From: an uncultured SAR116 cluster alpha proteobacterium
GTDB lineage: Bacteria > Pseudomonadota > Alphaproteobacteria > Puniceispirillales > Marisalimonadaceae
Direction: 5' to 3'
NCBI GenBank assembly: GCA_902530325.1
Contig: CACAAB010000013.1
Location: 1-38,044 of the forward strand
Length of the DNA: 38,044 nucleotides
Under the pieces are notes generated by a model. That model ran no database searches and had not been told where the DNA came from. It worked only from the letters and a program-made list of their open reading frames with translations. This document shows, in pieces, positions 35,097 to 38,044 of this stretch (its first letter is position 1; every line of letters begins with the position of its first letter). Both the position numbers and the translations under genes were made by a program.

Positions 35097-36293
35097 TTAT
35101 TTTGCTTTTGCAAAAGCCAGTTGATCAGAAAATGAGTCAACTGATGAATTTTCATTAATTTTTGATAAAGATTTATCTATCATTATTGATTTTTCATCTA
35201 TAATATTTCCATTACTTAAAACTAAGGCTCTTTGAAGAGTGTTTTCAAGTTCCCTAACATTACCTGGCCAATTATGATTTAGTAATAATTCTCTTGCTTC
35301 ACTTTTGAGGTAAGGTACGGATTTATCCTCTTGATTATGTTTATCTAAAATTTTGATTGCAATTGGTAATATATCATCTTTTCTAGATGATAAATTTCGT
35401 GTTTGCAGAGGAAAAACGTTAAGTCTGTAATATAAATCCTCTCTAAACCTAGATTGATTTACCTCATAAGCCATATCTCTATTAGATGTTGCTAAAACTC
35501 TTACATCTACATCTATATCTCTTTGCCCTCCAACAGGTGTAACTTTTCTCTCTTGTAAAACTCTTAATAATTTTGCTTGTAAAGATAGAGGCATTTCAGA
35601 AATTTCATCTAATAGTAAAGTGCCTTTATCAGCAGCTCTAAATATACCTTTGTTAGCATTTGAAGCACCCGTAAAAGCACCTTTTTCATGGCCAAAAAGA
35701 ATAGCCTCAAGCATGTTTTCAGGTATAGCAGCGCAATTAACTGCAACAAAAGGTTCATTTTTTCTAGAAGAGTTTTCATGAAGATAATTTGCTAATACTT
35801 CTTTACCTGAGCCTGTTGGACCATTTATAAAAACGGTAACATCTGTACTTGCCACTCTTCTAGCTAGGGATAATAATTCATATGTTTTAGTATCACCTGC
35901 TGAAAAAGAAACATTTGGACAACATGTGTTAAAGATCAATTCTAAAGAATATTGGTCTGTATAATCTGCAACCTTAATTATTTTAACAGCTCCACCTAAC
36001 TCATCTTTAATTTCTATAGCATTGCAATTACTGTCATCAGCAATAATAATTATCTTTGTTAATTTAGCTTGTCTTGCAATTGAAACTAATTTTGACAAAC
36101 CTCCAATTTGTTTTTCAAAAATATCTGAGCATACAACTGTATCAGCTTGATAACCAACAAGATCAATTCCAAAAAAATCAGGTTTTGAGCTTCCTATACC
36201 AGCTTTTATGACAGTAATATCCCTCTGTTCTAAGATATCACATAAATTATTTGCTATCTTTAAACTATTATTTACAACAATAACTTGGCTCAT
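35097..36293 (-). CDS. Sigma-54 activator with degenerate receiver and no DNA-binding domain (FlbD/FleR-like)
   Basis: AAA+ activator that should remodel sigma-54 RNA polymerase at flagellar promoters; 398 residues. Residues 1-120 have a receiver-like pattern, but the acidic pair is replaced ('VIVVNNS') and a phospho-acceptor is uncertain. The ATPase domain has Walker A 'GPTGSGKE' (158-165), the sigma-54 contact loop Gly-Ala-Phe-Thr-Gly-Ala (205-210) and Walker B 'LLLDE' (226-230). 'NHNWPGNVRELENTLQRAL' closes the ATPase part. Only about 22 residues follow, with no Fis-type helix-turn-helix, which both FlbD and FleR normally have. The stop is 12 bp before fliE, leaving no room for a split domain. 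AGGAG lies 7 bases before the ATG. It heads the fliE-J unit. Confidence 0.88.
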   Translation of the reverse strand: MSQVIVVNNSLKIANNLCDILEQRDITVIKAGIGSSKPDFFGIDLVGYQADTVVCSDIFEKQIGGLSKLVSIARQAKLTKIIIIADDSNCNAIEIKDELGGAVKIIKVADYTDQYSLELIFNTCCPNVSFSAGDTKTYELLSLARRVASTDVTVFINGPTGSGKEVLANYLHENSSRKNEPFVAVNCAAIPENMLEAILFGHEKGAFTGASNANKGIFRAADKGTLLLDEISEMPLSLQAKLLRVLQERKVTPVGGQRDIDVDVRVLATSNRDMAYEVNQSRFREDLYYRLNVFPLQTRNLSSRKDDILPIAIKILDKHNQEDKSVPYLKSEARELLLNHNWPGNVRELENTLQRALVLSNGNIIDEKSIMIDKSLSKINENSSVDSFSDQLAFAKAK

Positions 36294-36326
36294 AAAACAC
36301 TCCTAAAATTATTAAAAATTGTAGAA

Positions 36327-36341
36327 GCAAGAAGCTTGCCA
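36327..36341 (-). promoter_or_regulatory. Sigma-54 promoter of the activator-fliEFGHIJ unit
   Basis: Minus-strand sequence TGGCAAG-CTTC-TTGC, with GG and GC separated by ten bases. Transcription should begin near 36315, about 22 bases before the activator's ATG. The core also forms a perfect inverted repeat (GCAAG, three bases, CTTGC; 36327-36339). The first gene it drives is itself a sigma-54 activator, so this unit may amplify its own expression. It sits in the 188 bp between the two divergent activator genes. Confidence 0.87.
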
Positions 36342-36407
36342 AACTTAAATTTTACAAATTCTTTGTTTAAACTTTGGACGGAATTAAATAATTTATGATA
36401 TCTATGG

Positions 36408-36437
36408 TTGATTTATTGTTTAAAATGTCATTATTAT
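36408..36437 (+). promoter_or_regulatory. Candidate sigma-70 promoter for the FleQ-like gene
   Basis: TTGATT (36408-36413) and TATTAT (36432-36437) are separated by 18 bases, a plausible -35/-10 pair for the gene starting at 36482. AT-rich DNA produces such matches by chance, so confidence is modest. The -10 element lies inside a palindrome (36426-36441). No sigma-54 site is present upstream of this gene, which would fit a master regulator at the top of the cascade. Confidence 0.4.
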
Positions 36438-36441
36438 GACA
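36426..36441 (+). promoter_or_regulatory. Inverted repeat, possible operator
   Basis: TGTCAT (36426-36431) and ATGACA (36436-36441) are perfect complements with a four-base centre. The repeat overlaps the candidate -10 element of the FleQ-like gene and lies between the two divergent activator genes. A repressor or the FleQ-like protein could bind here. The arms are short, so chance cannot be excluded. Confidence 0.4.
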
Positions 36442-36481
36442 AAAGTTATTTAAATATTTCAATTATTTGACGGATTATTAA

Positions 36482-37609
36482 ATGAACGTTGTTGACAAGT
36501 TAACAGATCCTTCACAACAAAACAAAACAATGCTAAATGTTATAAATGAAATGATTGATGGTGAAAGTCCTGAGACTAAATCCATGAAAAATTTAATTTC
36601 AATGGTTTCACAAACAGATAGTACAGCATTAATTTTAGGCGAAACCGGAACTGGTAAAGATATTGTTGCTCAAGCTATTCACAAGTGCTCAAATAAAAAA
36701 GGACCATTCATAACTGTAAATTGTGCTGCAATTCCTTCTGAACTACTAGAATCAGAACTATTTGGACATGAAAAAGGATCCTTTACTGGGGCAGACAAAC
36801 AAAGAAAAGGAAGATTTGAACAATCTAGTGGAGGATCACTTTTTCTTGACGAAATTGGGGATATGCCATTACCACTTCAAGCAAAACTATTAAGAGCCAT
36901 TGAGAGTAAGACTATTCAGAGAGTTGGAGGTGCACAAGATATTAAAATAGATTTAAGATTGATTTGTGCAACACACAGAGATCTTGAAAAAAAAGTTGAA
37001 AGTGGTGAGTTTAGAGCTGATTTGTTTTTTAGAATTAATGTCCTTCCAATAAATGTACCCTCTTTAGCAGAAAGAAGAACAGATATACCAAGTCTACAAA
37101 AAACACTTTTAAGTAATCTTAAAGTTGATGAAACACAAAAACCAATCTTTACTCCAGATGCTATAACAGCTTTATGTAAACATAACTGGCCAGGTAATGT
37201 TCGTGAGTTAAAAAATGTAATTGAAAGAGCTTGTATAATTTTTCCGGGAAAAGAAATTACAAGTACGAATGTTTACGAAAATTTATTAAGGTTGAAAGTG
37301 CCAACAGTTGCCGAAGAACAAGAGGCACTTTGGGAAATGACATCAGATTTAAGTGGAATTGATAACCTTGAAGAAAATGAGTTAAAAAATAATCTTGAAG
37401 ATTACTTACCACATCCTAAAAATTATAAAAATTGGTTTTCTTTTTATGATGAAATAGATTTAAGAAGACATCTTCAAGATGTTGAAATTGTTCTAATAGA
37501 AGAAGCGCTTGAGAAAACTAACAACAAAGTAGCACTTGCTGCAGACAAGTTAAAACTCAGGCGAACAACATTAATTGAAAAAATAAAAAAATATTCAATA
37601 GGTTTATAA
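36482..37609 (+). CDS. FleQ-type sigma-54-dependent activator lacking the N-terminal domain
   Basis: Probable flagellar master activator; 375 residues. The AAA+ domain starts almost at once, with Walker A 'GETGTGKD' (53-60), Walker B 'SLFLDE' (119-124) and 'KHNWPGNVRELKNVIERA' (233-250). The sigma-54 contact loop reads Gly-Ser-Phe-Thr-Gly-Ala (99-104), a conservative change from Gly-Ala-Phe. After a linker of about 70 residues, 'FYDEIDLRRHLQDVEIVLIEEALE' and the helix-turn-helix 'AADKLKLRRTTLIEKIKKY' (353-371) closely resemble the C-terminus of FleQ/FlrA. There is no receiver or FleQ N-terminal domain. ACGGA lies 7 bases before the ATG. It is divergent from the flagellar block, much as fleQ lies beside fleSR-fliE in Pseudomonas. 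Confidence 0.85.
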   Translation: MNVVDKLTDPSQQNKTMLNVINEMIDGESPETKSMKNLISMVSQTDSTALILGETGTGKDIVAQAIHKCSNKKGPFITVNCAAIPSELLESELFGHEKGSFTGADKQRKGRFEQSSGGSLFLDEIGDMPLPLQAKLLRAIESKTIQRVGGAQDIKIDLRLICATHRDLEKKVESGEFRADLFFRINVLPINVPSLAERRTDIPSLQKTLLSNLKVDETQKPIFTPDAITALCKHNWPGNVRELKNVIERACIIFPGKEITSTNVYENLLRLKVPTVAEEQEALWEMTSDLSGIDNLEENELKNNLEDYLPHPKNYKNWFSFYDEIDLRRHLQDVEIVLIEEALEKTNNKVALAADKLKLRRTTLIEKIKKYSIGL

Positions 37610-37615
37610 TATATT

Positions 37616-37630
37616 CGGCATGAAATTTGC
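37616..37630 (+). promoter_or_regulatory. Sigma-54 promoter of the TPR gene
   Basis: Plus-strand sequence CGGCATG-AAAT-TTGC, with GG and GC separated by ten bases. It has the same -24/-12 geometry as the three flagellar promoters, differing at the first base (C for T). It lies 7 bases after the FleQ-like stop codon. The expected start is near 37642, about 16 bases before the ATG at 37658, a leader length like that of the fliK and fliO promoters. Confidence 0.75.
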
Positions 37631-37657
37631 TCTATAATTCATTTTATAAGAGATTTT

Positions 37658-38044
37658 ATGACTAATAATATTAATTTAAATTCAGAATTTAATGCTATAC
37701 AAAGATTTGTGAATCAAGAAAAATTAGATTTAGCTCTAGAGAAAGCTATTAAAGTCTATCCCTACTGCAAGAATAATCATATTTTTGAAAATACCTTAGG
37801 CGTAATTTATTATAAAAAAAAGAATTTTGCAGCCTCAAAAAAACATTATGTCAATTCAATCAATATCAAAAATGACTATACTTTAGCTTTGAGTAATTTG
37901 GGAAATCAATTATTAGATGAACAAAATATCCCTTTAGCATTAAAGTTTCATATTAAAACTGTTTCACTCGATCCCAAAAATCCTATATTCATAAAAAATC
38001 TTTATATGACTGTACTCAAATTTAAACCTTCTTCATATAACGAA
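37658..38044 (+). CDS. TPR-repeat protein, 5' part only
   Basis: The reading frame opens at the ATG at 37658 and runs off the right edge after 129 codons with no stop. The predicted sequence begins 'MTNNINLNSEFNAIQRFVNQ' and contains at least two tetratricopeptide-like units: 'ENTLGVIYYKKKNFAASKKH' and 'LSNLGNQLLDEQNIPLALKF', followed by 'SLDPKNP'. These helices form protein-binding surfaces. The upstream 'AGAG' is a weak ribosome binding site. The sigma-54 promoter places it in the flagellar regulon. Many TPR proteins in such positions carry a C-terminal glycosyltransferase or sulfotransferase domain, but that part would lie outside this window. Confidence 0.75.
   Translation, partial: MTNNINLNSEFNAIQRFVNQEKLDLALEKAIKVYPYCKNNHIFENTLGVIYYKKKNFAASKKHYVNSINIKNDYTLALSNLGNQLLDEQNIPLALKFHIKTVSLDPKNPIFIKNLYMTVLKFKPSSYNE

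Noticed and set aside
36371..36388. Possible sigma-54 site upstream of the FleQ-like gene around TTGGACGG
   Set aside because: The GG is not followed by GC at the required ten-base spacing, so the -12 element is missing.
1..38044. CRISPR arrays, insertion sequences, prophage genes, tRNA or rRNA genes
   Set aside because: No regular direct repeats with spacers, no transposase-like product, no terminal inverted repeats and no cloverleaf-like GC-rich segment were found by reading; the window is fully accounted for by vertically arranged operons.

Overview
The window is strongly AT-rich, densely packed chromosomal DNA from a free-living, flagellated Gram-negative bacterium. The left half has the housekeeping gene order typical of Alphaproteobacteria (lptF-lptG-surA-pdxA-rsmA, gmk-mltG-fabF-acpP-fabG-fabD, rpsF-rpsR-rplI-dnaB, alr-mlaE-mlaF-radA-cvpA-purF). 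Low GC, many 1-17 bp gene overlaps, very short spacers and no mobile elements suggest a streamlined, possibly marine or freshwater, AT-rich alphaproteobacterium. That placement is an inference from gene order and composition, not from a phylogeny.

Layout. 30-5377 (+): LPS export permeases LptF and LptG, the periplasmic chaperone SurA, PdxA and RsmA, as one overlapping operon. 5397-10309 (-): a fatty-acid synthesis operon read fabD-fabG-acpP-fabF and continuing into mltG and gmk. 10490-13410 (+): ribosomal proteins S6, S18 and L9, then the replicative helicase DnaB; both rpsF and dnaB have leader hairpins that cover their ribosome binding sites. 13442-20157 (+): alr, the MlaE/MlaF lipid transporter core, radA, cvpA, purF and a short-chain dehydrogenase.

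20169-36293 (-) is a 16 kb flagellar block. In transcription order it holds a sigma-54 activator (FlbD/FleR-like), fliE-F-G-H-I-J, fliK-L-M-N, fliO-P-Q-R-flhB, then four small or unrecognised genes. It carries the MS ring, C-ring switch, export ATPase complex and export gate. Three near-consensus sigma-54 promoters (TGGCA-N6-TTGC) divide it into three transcription units, headed by the activator, by fliK and by fliO. The gene order resembles the large gammaproteobacterial (Pseudomonas-type) fleR-fliE...flhB arrangement more than the scattered flagellar loci of many Alphaproteobacteria.

36482-37609 (+), divergent from the block, is a second sigma-54 activator. It has a FleQ-type DNA-binding helix-turn-helix but no receiver domain, while the flagellar-operon activator has a degenerate receiver and no helix-turn-helix. 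The two look complementary and could form an unusual two-protein switch. A fourth sigma-54 promoter follows and drives a TPR protein that runs off the right edge, which suggests it belongs to the flagellar regulon.

The most interesting items are the complementary activator pair with its four sigma-54 promoters, the uncharacterised genes at the distal end of the flagellar operon (a four-cysteine protein, a two-helix membrane protein, a coiled-coil membrane protein and a PDZ-like membrane protein), the rpsF and dnaB leader hairpins, and the absence of lptD between lptG and surA. No tRNA, rRNA, CRISPR array, insertion sequence or convincing intrinsic terminator was seen, and no gene-free stretch exceeds 300 bases.
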